Shown here: in pieces, positions 48,286-62,194 of the stretch
How the letters are laid out: each line of letters starts with the position of its first letter
Numbering within the stretch: position 1 is the stretch's first letter
From: Corydoras sp. C115
Taxonomy: Eukaryota; Chordata; Actinopteri; Siluriformes; Callichthyidae
Assembly (NCBI GenBank): GCA_019802505.1
Contig: JAFMOC010000085.1
Span: 784,001 to 848,000, forward strand
Reading direction: 5' to 3'
DNA: 64,000 nucleotides
Program-made: the position numbers and the translations under genes
The notes under the pieces: model-generated
What the model was told of the DNA's origin: nothing
Database searches by the model: none
Seen by the model: the letters and a program-made list of their open reading frames with translations, nothing else

Positions 48286-48302
48286 TGTGTTTGTGTGTGT
48301 CC
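48187..48302. repeat. Retroelement-like tail followed by (ATC)n and (TG)n
   Basis: ttgaatttccacaatgtggg atcaataaag is a LINE-type 3' end, followed by tcatcatcatc and a (TG)n tract (48254-48300). Confidence 0.55.
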
Positions 48303-48495
48303 TGTAATAAATTGATGAATTGTGCTGGTGGTTTACTTGTCTGATGTTGTACCTCAGTGTTGTATTCGGATCCGTGCATCTTTATTCCCTACAGAAAGAT
48401 AAAAGTACCAATGCTTTTTTTAAAATGTATTTATTTTTTTTAGTTTTAAAAAGTGTTGTAGGTTTGGATGTTAAAGTGAGAAACGCTAAAATAAC

Positions 48496-48567
48496 GGGGG
48501 TATAGCTCAGTGGTAGAGCATTTGACTGCAGATCAAGAGGTCCCCGGTTCAAATCCGGGTGCCCCCT
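48496..48567 (+). tRNA. tRNA-Cys (anticodon GCA)
   Basis: 72 nt, same sequence as the minus-strand copy at 16078. Full cloverleaf with a 7-bp acceptor stem, GCA anticodon and U discriminator; TTTTTT lies about 10 bp downstream as pol III terminator. No CCA encoded, as in eukaryotes. Confidence 0.97.
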
Positions 48568-48920
48568 AATGGGATTATTTTTTCTTTAAAATTTAATCAG
48601 TGAAGAGAATACCGACCTCACATTTCGAAGGAGCAACAAATACAAACCGTAATAAGTAAACAAATGTACAATATACCCGAAGACAAGTTTCCATTGGCTG
48701 TAAGCGAGACAACAGCAAAGAAGCAAACTGCCACGTAGAAAACAGGAATGTGACAGGATGCACACAAGGGGAAACACAGCGCCCTCTTCAGGTTATATAA
48801 ATACGTACATGTAGAATTTCCTATTAACAAAATGGGTCGGCCATAACAAAATGGGTTTATAGAAATGTGATACCTCCTAAATATTTTTTTATAGTATAGT
48901 TTTTAGTATTTATAGTAAAT

Positions 48921-49266
48921 ATATAGTATTTATTGCGGCACGGTGGCTTAGTGGTTAGCACGTTCGCCTCTCAGCGCTAGGGAGTCCCGGTTCGAATCCC
49001 CATCTGGGTGGAGTTTCCATGTTCTCCCCGTGTCTGCGTGGGTTTCCTCCGGGTTCTCCGGTTTCCTCCCACAGTCCAAAAACATGGATCAAGTCAATTG
49101 AGTTCTCCAAATTGCACCTTGTGTGTGCCCAGCGATGGATTGGCGCCCTGTCCTGGGTGTATCTGCCCAGCGCCCGAAACGTTCTCCCCTGGATGGGCAT
49201 GGGGAACCCCACCGCAACCCTAATAGAGGATAAAGCGGGAGATAATGAATGAATATAGTATTTATT
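48921..49266 (+). mobile_element. SINE with 14-bp target duplication
   Basis: Body 48935-49252, flanked by atatagtatttatt at 48921-48934 and 49253-49266. A stretch of about 25 bp before gcccagcgatgg is deleted. Confidence 0.9.
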
Positions 49267-49269
49267 TGT

Positions 49270-50040
49270 TATAGTATTATAGTATTTATAGTATTTATTT
49301 GTTTTGTTACTTAACTTTATAAAGATTAAAAACATAGATGTGTAAAGTAATTGACTGTACAATGAAAAAATAAAATAAATTTTTTTTTAGAAAGTTTATC
49401 ATATTTCAGATGTCAGAGTTCAACCAAACTTTCAGATAAAAAAAATACTATTTCTATAAATGTTCAAATTATTCAATATATAAAAAATCATGGATTGAAA
49501 GAAAGGATTTAACTTTACCTATTTTTACATTGTATGCTTAATTTTATGATCTGAACCATAATCTGTATACTTCTGTCTGTCCGAGAAATGCACTTGTACA
49601 TGTCTGGTTTGGTTAAGAGATTGTTAGACACATTGTTACAAATGTATGTATATACAAGTACACAGCACTCATATTTGTTACAGAAATGCAAAGTTAAGAC
49701 AGCAATAAAACTGGTAAATATAGTAATCTAGAAAATGCAGTGAATAAACATCTAGGACTGTCACTACTTAGAGGTTAAAACACCTTAGCAATTGTTCAAC
49801 CGGATTAGAATTAGATTTGGGTGTGGTGTGAACTGATGTAACATTTACATAATGCTCCTACTTAAAGACACATTCGTTTCTGTTGCTAGAATAATAATGT
49901 ATGACAATATTAAAATTCAAAATGCATAAATAATCAGTTGATTTCCCTTAGTGTTTATATCAACAGTTAAGTGCTGCTACTTTAGTATTTTAGCAAAAAG
50001 ACATTAGAACAATCACAAATCCGTATAATGATTATCTGAG
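49270..50040. other. Spacer between tRNA-Cys genes
   Basis: AT-rich; nothing recognised. Confidence 0.5.
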
Positions 50041-50045
50041 CCTCA

Positions 50046-50117
50046 GGGGGTATAGCTCAGTGGTAGAGCATTTGACTGCAGATCAAGAGGTCCCTGGTTC
50101 AAATCCGGGTGCCCCCT
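50046..50117 (+). tRNA. tRNA-Cys (anticodon GCA)
   Basis: 72 nt. Differs from the other two copies by one T-stem base (gtccctgg instead of gtccccgg), turning pair 51-63 from C-G into U-G, which still pairs. A and B boxes intact. A TTTT follows at about 50132. Confidence 0.96.
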
Positions 50118-50617
50118 TTCCCAACCCTTGCTTTTATTAGTTTCCTCACAAAATTTACATATGCCACGTAGAAATCACTATAACATGCTTTAGAACTGGC
50201 AAAAAAAAACTCCATAATTTGAAATGAGGAAGCACACTGCGTATACCAGTAGAGATTAGAGTGACTTCCTCAGGTAGTAATAGTTAATGCAATTACCCAA
50301 TGCTCTCTAAAATTTAGATGAACACCTAGCATTCTAATGCTTTGCTATTTTTTTTTTGCTAATTATTGCTAAACAGATTAAATACTTTTGTAAAAGCATA
50401 TATATGGTAAAAGTACATAAAGAAAACGAATATCTTACAATTTATTTAACTATTTACTTTATAATTGTACTTTCTGTTTATGTAAATCCTTAAATGTCAA
50501 AACACAACAGAATGTTTTTCATATATAAAAAAAACATTTTTGATAACAGAGCACTGAGTCTAATAGTAAAATGAAAAATGAATCTTACTAAAATCTGTAA
50601 AATGAAAAATAATGAAT

Positions 50618-50742
50618 GCGCCCTGTCCTGGGTGTATCTGCCCAGCGCCCAAAACGTTCTTCCCTGGATGGGCATGGGGAACCCCCCCGCTATCCTAATA
50701 TAGGATAAAGCGGAAGATAATGGATGGATGGATGGATGGAAA
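50618..50742 (+). mobile_element. SINE 3' fragment
   Basis: gcgccctgtcctgggtgtat through gataatggatggatgg; head absent. Confidence 0.75.
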
Positions 50743-51287
50743 AATAATGAAGATTTGATTCAACTATGTTACCATTAGGCAAAATATAAGCATAAAGTCA
50801 ATAAAATGTAATAATGAGTAGTACTAAATGTAAATAAATGCAAAAAAGTAATGTATGTTGTTAGCATGATATGCAAATGCAATAAATTATATACAGATAT
50901 TATGTGTAAAATTGTGCAAAGTTAAATAAGGAACAGCTTATATTTGTGATAAATTGGTATAATTTCAGCGAACAGTAGGAAAATAAGTAATACAGCAAAA
51001 TTTTATTTCAGCAAGTATTAAAAGGATGAAGAACAGACAACTACTCATTACTCATTAATGCTTATATTCACACAAGTTTACTTCCTCTTCTGTTCACCAG
51101 ACTTTACGCACATTTATTAATCACTTGTTCAAGTTGTTTAAAATAACATATTTAAATTTTATAAAATAATTATCATATATCATCATTTACAGGTACAAAA
51201 AAACTCCCAAAATCATAATACAAATGCAGCAGCATAAATACTGGAAATATTAAAAGCACAAACAATATTTATATATATATATATATA

Positions 51288-52906
51288 CAGTGGTGTGAAA
51301 AAGTGTTTGCCCCCTTCCTCATTTCCTGTTTTTTTTGCATGTTTGTCACACTTAAGTGTTTCGGAACATCAAACCAATTTAAACAATAGTCAAGGACAAC
51401 ACAAGTAAACACAAAATGCAATTTGTAAATGAAGGTGTTTATTATTAAAGGAGGAAAAAAATCCAAACCATCATGGCCCTGTGTGAAAAAGTGATTGCCC
51501 CCTTGTTAAAACATACTATAACTGTGGTTTTTAACACCTGAGTTCAATTTCTCTAGCCACACTCAGGCCTGATTATTGCCACACCTGTTCTCAATCAAGA
51601 CATCACTTAAATAGGAGCTGCCTGACTCAGTAAAGTCCACCAAAAGATCCTTAAAAGCTACACATCATGCCGAGATCCAAAGAAATTCAGGAACAATTGA
51701 GAAATAAAGTAATTGAGATCTATCAGTCTGGAAAGGGTTATAAAGCCATTTCCAAAGCTTTGGGAATCCAGCGAACCACAGTGAGAGCCATTATCCACAA
51801 ATGGCGAAGACATGGAACAGTGGTGAACCTTCCCAGGAGTGGCCGGCCGCCTAAAATTACCCCAAGAGCGCAGCGACGACTCATCCAAGAGGTCACAAAA
51901 GACCCCACAACAACGTCCAAAGAACTGCAGGCCTCACTTGCCTCAGTTAAGGTCAGCGTTCATGCCTCCACCATCAGAAAAAGACTGGGCAAAAATGGCC
52001 TGCATGGCAGAGTTCCAAGAAGAAAACCACTGCTGAGTAAAAAGAACATTAAAGCTCATCTCAATTTTTCCAAAACACATCTTGATGATCGCCAACACTT
52101 TTGGGAAAACATTCTGTGGACCGATGAGACAAAAGTGGAACTCTTTGGAAGGTGTGTGTCCCATTACATCTGGCGTAAAAGGAACACTGCATTTCAGAAA
52201 AAGAACATTATACCAACAGTAAAATATGGTGGTGGAAGTATGATGGTCTGGGTCTGTTTTGCTGCGGCAGGACCTGGAAGACTTGCTGTGATAAATGGAA
52301 CTATGAATTCTGCTGTCTACCAAAAGATCCTGAAGGAGAATGTCCGACCATCTGTTCGTGAACTCAAGCTGAAACGAACTTGTGTTCTGCAGCAGGACAA
52401 TGATCCTAAACACACCAGCAAGTCCACCTCTGAATGGCTGAAGAAAAACAAAATGAAGGCTTTGGAGTGGCCTAGCCAAAGTCCTGACCTGAATCCTATT
52501 GAGATGTTGTGGTATGACCTTAAAAAGGCCGTTCATGCTCGAAAACCCTCTAATGTAACTGAATTAGAACAATTCTGCAAAGATGAGTGGGCCAAAATTC
52601 CTCCAGAACGCTGTAAAAGACTCATTGCAAGTTATCGCAAACGCTTGTTTGCAGTTGTTGCTGCTAAGGGTGGCCCAGCCAGTTATTAGGTTTAGGGGGA
52701 CAATCACTTTTTCACACAGGGCCATGATGGTTTGGATTTTTTTCTCCTTTAATAATAAACACCTTCATTTAGAAATTGCATTTTGTGTTTACTTGTGTTG
52801 TCCTTGACTATTGTTTAAATTGGTTTGATGTTCCGAAACACTTAAGTGTGACAAACATGCAAAAAAAACAGGAAATGAGGAAGGGGGCAAACACTTTTTC
52901 ACACCA

Positions 52907-52909
<3 letters not shown>
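51288..52909 (+). mobile_element. Complete Tc1-like (DD34E) transposon with IR/DR ends
   Basis: 1622 bp from cagtggtgtgaaaaagtg to its inverted copy, inserted at TA inside a (TA)n microsatellite (TA at 51286-51287 and 52910-52911). Terminal inverted repeats are about 215 bp and differ at only about three positions by eye. Within each, the motif gtgtgaaaaagtg(t/a)ttgccccc occurs at the outer and inner end, the IR/DR layout. The near-identity of the ends and the open transposase frame mean a young insertion. Confidence 0.96.
51667..52689 (+). CDS. Tc1-like transposase, intact 340 aa
   Basis: Single uninterrupted ORF, the usual length for this family. It binds the element's inverted-repeat motifs and catalyses cut-and-paste transposition into TA sites. 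Paired-type DNA-binding region: first helix-turn-helix about residues 1-50, GRPPK hook at 59-63, second helix-turn-helix about 65-115. Catalytic domain: D153 (WTDETK), D244 (QQDNDPKHT) and E279 (NPIEML), with 34 residues between the last two, so DD34E. The glycine-rich box reads GGGSMMVWVCF (188-198), where the family usually has WGCF; Val196 in place of Gly is unusual. The C-terminus is KGGPASY. The sequence is close in plan to Sleeping Beauty transposase. Activity is not shown. Confidence 0.95.
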   Translation: MPRSKEIQEQLRNKVIEIYQSGKGYKAISKALGIQRTTVRAIIHKWRRHGTVVNLPRSGRPPKITPRAQRRLIQEVTKDPTTTSKELQASLASVKVSVHASTIRKRLGKNGLHGRVPRRKPLLSKKNIKAHLNFSKTHLDDRQHFWENILWTDETKVELFGRCVSHYIWRKRNTAFQKKNIIPTVKYGGGSMMVWVCFAAAGPGRLAVINGTMNSAVYQKILKENVRPSVRELKLKRTCVLQQDNDPKHTSKSTSEWLKKNKMKALEWPSQSPDLNPIEMLWYDLKKAVHARKPSNVTELEQFCKDEWAKIPPERCKRLIASYRKRLFAVVAAKGGPASY

Positions 52910-52945
<36 letters not shown>

Positions 52946-53400
52946 AGATACAATTATATAGTCTGGGTTAACAAAAAAAAACAGGGTATTGTTCTGTTAT
53001 AAACAGCTGAAATTTCATGCACTATATACATTTGCTAAGATTTAAAGTAAATGAAACATGCTTTATTTCTTAACTTTGGCAAATTGTGCTTTAGGCAACT
53101 TCTCGTTTGGAATTTCTATATTGTCAAATATTTCCTTTGTGTAGGAAATGTCTGCATCTTTTCTGGTGGAAATTATGACTCAGGACTTCTCCAAGTCATT
53201 CATTTGACCAAAGATCATCTGGAGAATCTTTTAACATAATAGTGTAAAAAGAATTGGAAGCAGCTGTCTTTCTCTGACACTAAGTTCCCTTACATTTACA
53301 CATCCACATTTTTTTTCATTGTAAATTAAAGAATTCTATTCAACTGATGCACACAAAAACAGAATTTTTATATCATTTAACAATTAACAGAATGGAGTAA

Positions 53401-53404
<4 letters not shown>

Positions 53405-53444
<40 letters not shown>
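53405..53444. repeat. (GA)n microsatellite
   Basis: About 20 GA units. Confidence 0.95.
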
Positions 53445-53447
<3 letters not shown>

Positions 53448-53604
53448 CTCTTTTTTTGGAGTCTGAACTTCCAAGCGTGGAAGTCATGAGACTGAGCACA
53501 TGACTTGTACTCACTTCCTATACAATGGACACGTTTAATGTAAAATCATTGCTCAATTACTTCAAATTGTTTTGGTTTGATGCCTTTTACTTGAATATTC
53601 TCAT

Positions 53605-53828
53605 CTCTGGGTTTCCTCCCACAGTCCAAAAACATGGGTTTAAGATAAATTGACTGCTCTAAATTGTCCCTTGTGTCCAGTGATAGATTGGCGTCCTGTC
53701 CTGGGTGTATCTGCCCATCGCCCGAAACGTTCTCCCCTGGATGGGCATGGGGAACCCCCCCACCCCCGCGACCCTAATATATGATAAAGCAGAAGATAAT
53801 GGATGGATGGATGGATGGAAATTGACCC

Positions 53829-53860
<32 letters not shown>

Positions 53861-53942
53861 CCAGTGAAGTATTGAAGCCCTGTCCTGGGTGTATCTGGCC
53901 AACACCAAAAACCTCAGTCCCTAGTATCGGATTAAGTGGAAG

Positions 53943-53981
<39 letters not shown>

Positions 53982-53985
53982 TCAT
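53605..53985 (+). mobile_element. SINE fragments followed by (AAT)n
   Basis: 53608-53818 holds the core and tail of a SINE (gggtttcctcccacagtcca ... gataatggatggatgg). 53830-53950 is a more diverged piece with (TG)n, then (AAT)n at 53945-53981. Confidence 0.65.
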
Positions 53986-53999
53986 GATTAATACCAATA

Positions 54000-54436
54000 T
54001 AAGCAGCAGATAAAGGGGGTATTGGTACAAGTAGTTGTTTTAAGAAAACTAGTAGCCATAGTGATTGGAATGTTAGTAATAGTTAGTACCATTTGTGGTT
54101 GTACATCTCAGAATCTTTAGAAAGAGGAATTGTACAAGAATGGAAAATATCATAGTAAATCATAGTATTAGAAATATTAGCATTAGTTTCATAACACTCT
54201 GTGACAGATATGAGTAGCAAAGGTCAAATATGTCCTTAAATTTGCTAGAGATTTGATTTGCCATGAGAGTGAAGCATACCATACGGTTTTGTATTGCTGT
54301 ATTATTTAAAATTTTGAATTTTATTGTGTGAATTTTTTGTCAATAGTTTAATTTGTCAAAAGAATAGATTTCTGATCCTTTGTTGTTTAGCTATAAGTAA
54401 GTTACATTACTGTGTAATATCGCTATATTCAAAACT
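54000..54436. other. Intergenic, nothing recognised
   Basis: AT-rich unique-looking sequence without ORF or repeat signal. Confidence 0.5.
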
Positions 54437-55055
54437 AAGCTCATGATGTTTATGTATTAATACCTACATCTTACTTCACAGTTAAGAACTAGAAATCCTT
54501 TAACAACCTGAATGTTACAAATTCTTTATCAAAATCTAATTACAACAAAGGGCGGCACGGTGGCTTAGTGGTTAGCACGTTCGCCTCTCAGCGCTAGGGA
54601 TTCCCGGTTCGAATCCCCATCTGGGTGGAGTTTCCATGTTCTCCCCGTGTCTGCGTGGGTTTCCTCCGGGTTCTCCGGTTTCCTCCCACAGATCCATCCA
54701 AAAACATGGATCAAGTCAATTGAATTCTCCAAAATTGCCCCATATAGAGTGTGTCTGTGTGAGTGAGAGTGTGTCCAGCGATGGATTGGCGCCCTGTCCC
54801 TCCCCGTGTCTGCGTGGGGTCTATCAGATCCCCAGCGCCCGCCCCATATAGAGTGTGTCTGTGTGTGGTGATTTTCTCCCCTGGATGGGCATGGGGAACC
54901 CCCCCGCGACCCTAATAGAGGATAAAGCGGGAGATAATGAATGAAGGAATGAAGCTCATGATGTTTATGTATTAATACATACATCTTACTTCACAGTTAA
55001 GAACTAGAAATACTTTAACAACCTGAATGTTACAAATTCTTTATCAAAATCTAAT
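54437..55055 (+). repeat. SINE flanked by 104-bp direct repeats
   Basis: 54437-54540 (aagctcatgatgtttatgta...) recurs at 54952-55055 with two differences by eye. Between them is a SINE (54551-54948) whose middle is rearranged: ccccatatagagtgtgtctg appears twice, and an extra tccccgtgtctgcgtgggg is inserted. Confidence 0.85.
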
Positions 55056-55359
55056 CCAGAAATGATAAATGTGTGTAAATGTGCAAGAAGGAGGCTTGGG
55101 GAGCCACAGTGCAGAATTCCCTCTCTTCACACATCCCTGTACTAAGTCTGCAATGGGTCGTACCAATATGCTGTGATATAGGGAAGGTGGGCCCGGGGTG
55201 AGTATACACGACCAGGTTTTTATTAAACCTCGTCAGGTGCTAACTGCAAATGTAATGTGACAGTGGTGTGTCACGGTGTGTAGCGTGTGGGTGATGATTC
55301 ATGTTGGAAAATAGCGTTTGCATGGATTACGGTCCTCCCCCGAAAAGCGGAAATGGATC

Positions 55360-55575
55360 GCGCACTCATGCTTGATCATGTGACACTCGCCGGATCGCCA
55401 TTTTCTTCTCGGCCGGTCGGAGCTGGCAGTCTGTAGGAGTCGTGACTTCGCGCTCTGGGTCTTCAACCGCCTTTGACTGAAGCCGAGGAGCCGCTTGCAG
55501 AAGCTCGGCGCTTTCCAGATTGGAACTATAGCACTGTTTTTTGGCTGCGTGCTGCGTTTGTGTGCTTCCTGAAAG
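55360..55575 (+). promoter_or_regulatory. atp6v0c: atp6v0c promoter and 5' UTR
   Basis: GC-rich. An M-box/CLEAR-like TCATGTGA lies at 55376-55383, followed by gatcgccattttcttctcgg. No TATA box. The start of transcription probably lies near 55390-55440. Confidence 0.5.
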
Positions 55576-58771
<3,196 letters not shown>

Positions 58772-58824
58772 ACAGCATTATAAAGAATGATTATAATTAT
58801 AATAATACAACCAAGCACCCACTA

Positions 58825-58867
<43 letters not shown>

Positions 58868-58987
58868 CACACATACACTTAATGAAACACATTAAGTAAC
58901 TGTACCACAAAAAGCAAAGAGAGAGGTGTTCGTTTGCGCATGCATCGTGTGTGTGCATGCGTGCGTGCGTGCGTGCGTGCACACACA

Positions 58988-59025
<38 letters not shown>

Positions 59026-59795
59026 TGTGAGTGTGTACGAGTGTGTATGTCTGTGTACTTGGTGGGCAAGTAAATATGACAGAGCTCCTCTCTGTGTGTA
59101 TTATAATCGCCTGACGTGAGTTTCCTTGTAAATGCAATGTGTAGCTTGTGCTTTTGTCTCGTTGGTGTTTAGATAGCTGCCCCAGCCCCATCGCTGAATC
59201 AGTGTGTTTGCATTTTTGATTTTGTTTTTCCACTTCCCTTCATTTAAAGAACAAATCATCAGGAGTGGGTTTGTCTTCTATTTTGGGACTATTTGCTGAT
59301 TACCATATGTTGAGGACCTAACTGAAAAAAAGAAAAGAGAACTCATTTTCACAGATTATTTATGAAAATTTTTGAAATGTTCATTAACCTGTTTAAATTG
59401 ATAAAAGTCTTTATTGAAATTCCCAGTGATATATATAAATAAATATATAAATATATAAATACATGTATGGAAAGTATATATCTGTATAGGTAGGTGAATT
59501 GCACTGTGGGTGATATGTGCTTGGAGTTTCTTTGGATGTAATCATTGGTAATCATTGCCATGCAAATTTTGTTGTCCGTATCGAGTTATTGGTGTGGAAG
59601 TTTACAGAGCGTGCACTTTGTGTGGTATGCACGTGTATGTGTGTGGAAGTGTGTGTTTAAATGCTAAGGTGAAACTCTTTGAACATGTGTAGCGTTATAC
59701 CTGTAGTTACTACTGTTTCTGGTTGCATTGATGGGCAGACAAGACACCAGCCCAGCCCATCCTGTTTCCAAATAAACCTTCCTCAACTTCCACTG
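58772..59795 (+). other. atp6v0c: atp6v0c 3' UTR
   Basis: Contains (CA)n at 58827-58866, (GCGT)n at 58960-58980, (TG)n at 58992-59022, and AATAAA at 59771-59776 as the likely polyadenylation signal. Confidence 0.6.
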
Positions 59796-59799
59796 GGTC

Positions 59800-60915
59800 T
59801 ACTTTTATTTCTACATTATTTACAACATGCACTGTTCTCCCTTACATGTGTACACACTTATCCAGAGCAGAACGTCTTACACAGTCTGTTCAAAAAGGTG
59901 ATTTTCAGCTTTCAGTGCAAATAAGGGCAAAAACAGCTCTCGATGTTAAAGATTAATGTATAGGAAGATGCATTAATTCAAACAAAGGCATAGATTAATG
60001 TAGGTTTTTTGTGTTGTGTGTTATTACGGAGATTTTTTTTTTCTTACTAGGCTTAAATGAAGAGATACTGTACAGAATATGCAGGCTTTGGGGAGGGATT
60101 AGTATCCAGGTTGCCATCTGTCAGAATTTCAATGCCTTTACCCTGCACCTCTATTAACCAAGCACTGCAGCCTGCTTTATTCCCTCTCCATAACAAATGC
60201 AATGCTGTGTGTTAAGTTTTTGTTCCCCTTAAACATTTAAATTTTGAGTATTTGTCAGGCACATTGTTTTATGTGTGGTTTTAAACATTGCTTTAAAAGA
60301 CATAATTCAGACGTACCACGAACACGACAGGCGATTGCAGTCATGGTTCAGTGTTAGGATAACCGGTTTCAATGTGATCAATGGAAAACTCTGGTTATAT
60401 AAAGGTTTGTGAATTGTATTTATTGATAAACTAATACAAACCAGTCTTTAAGAATTTTTCTTTCTTCAACAACTAGCGGTTGTGCTCTTATATTTTGTTT
60501 TCTTACATCACACCAGTTTCTATTTAAAGTCAGTCATGTTTGGTTAAGATCACATATTGATGATAAAGTCCAAACCATTCCATGCTGGGGTTTTTTAGCA
60601 CATTTTCAGAGCTCAGGACTGAAAAAGTTATTATAATTCATCATGTTTCCTCTAACCCTTCTGCAATTAAAGCTTTTTAAGTTTTGCCATTGTACTGAAA
60701 TATGGCCATGCCACCCAGAAACATAAATGCATTATTGGACTCATCTGGTCATTTAGTATATTTATGTACTCTGCTTACAGTATTTTTACTAATTTATAAC
60801 TGCTGAGTCTTATGGAAGCCTTTTTTTTACCACTCAAAATAATATATATATATATATTTTTTAAATCGCAGAATTCTGCTTTTATGAGTTAGTCTGTTAA
60901 TTGTATTCATCTAAA
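59800..60915. other. Intergenic, little recognised
   Basis: 60500-60800 (ccaaaccattccatgctggg; catgccacccagaaacataa) looks like an old interspersed repeat, but I cannot name it. No gene. Confidence 0.45.
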
Positions 60916-60917
60916 AT

Positions 60918-61285
60918 ATAATCTAAAAGATGGGCGGCACGGTGGCTTAGTGGTTAGCACGTTCGCCTCTCAGCGCTAGGGATTCCCGGTTCGAATCCCC
61001 ATCTGGGTGGAGTTTCCATGTTCTCCCCGTGTCCGCGTGGGTTTCCTCCGGGTTCTCCGGTTTCCTCCCACAATCTAAAAACATGGATCAAGTTAATTGA
61101 GTTCTCTAAATTGCCCCATATAGAGTGTGAGCGAGTGTGTGCCCAGCAATGGATTGGCGCCCTGTCCTGGGTGTATCTGCCCAGCGCCCGAGACGTTCTC
61201 CCCTAGATGGGCATGGGGAACCCCACAACGACCCTAATAGAGGATAAAGCGGAGATAATGAATGAATGAATGAATAATCTAAAAG
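60918..61285 (+). mobile_element. SINE with 12-bp target duplication
   Basis: Body 60930-61273, flanked by ataatctaaaag at 60918-60929 and 61274-61285. Confidence 0.9.
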
Positions 61286-61494
61286 CTGTGGTGAAACTGC
61301 TGTCAGACTTAAATTCCACCTGTTGCATTATGTCCATAGATAAATGTGGCTACGCCCACTTTGCTGCACACAGGAACAATATGAATTTATTTAATCTGTG
61401 TTTTTTTTAATCTGCTTATTGGTTAGAATTTGGTACAGATTTTTTAATGATAATTCCTTGATTGTGCACTATTTTAATAATTAAATATTTTTTT

Positions 61495-62075
61495 TAGATA
61501 TTACTGGGGATCCAGGTTCGAATCCTAATTTGTGTAGGTTCCCATGTTCTCTCTTTGTCTGCGTGGGTTTCTCCGGTTCAAACATGGATTGAAGGTAAAC
61601 TGAATGTTCTAAATTGAATGATATGAATTTCTCTTGTGGGTGGCACAGTGGCTTAGTGGTTAGCATGTTCTCCTCTCAGCACTAGGAATTCCCATTTCGA
61701 ATCCCAATCTGGGTGGAGTTTCCATGTTCTCCCCGTGTCCGCATGGGTTTCATCCGGGTTCTCCGGTTTCCTCCCACAGTCCACCAGTGTCTGTGTGAGT
61801 GAGTGTGTGCCCAGCGATAGGTTGGCACCCTGTCCTGGGTGTATCTGCCCAGCGCCAAAAACTTTCTCCCCTGGATGGGCATGGGGACACCCCCCCCAGC
61901 GACCCTAATAGAGGATGGATGGATATTATTACTGGGGATCCAGGTTCGAATCCTAATTTGGGTGGGGGTTCCCATGTTCTCTCTTTGTCTGCGTGGGTTT
62001 CTCCAGTTCAAAACATAGATAGAAGGTAAACTGAATGTTCTAAATTGAATGATATGGATTTCTCTTGTCGGTTTA
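61495..62075 (+). mobile_element. SINE flanked by repeated SINE-like fragments
   Basis: A full-type copy at 61638-61925 lies between two fragments (61497-61637 and 61928-62068) that are near copies of each other: attactggggatccaggttcg ... gtaaactgaatgttctaaat ... tgatatg(a/g)atttctcttgt. The inner SINE thus sits in a duplicated older SINE remnant. Confidence 0.7.
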
Positions 62076-62194
62076 TTAAAAAAAATATTAAAAACACCAG
62101 GAGAGGCTCCCACGCCCCAACAGTTGTCTGATGCTGGAACATATTTTCTATTAGTATGAACGTTAATGTGGATGCCTTTAAGCCAATAAGTTTT

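Noticed and set aside
51943..52536. 197-codon antisense ORF
   Set aside because: Shadow of the Tc1 transposase gene.
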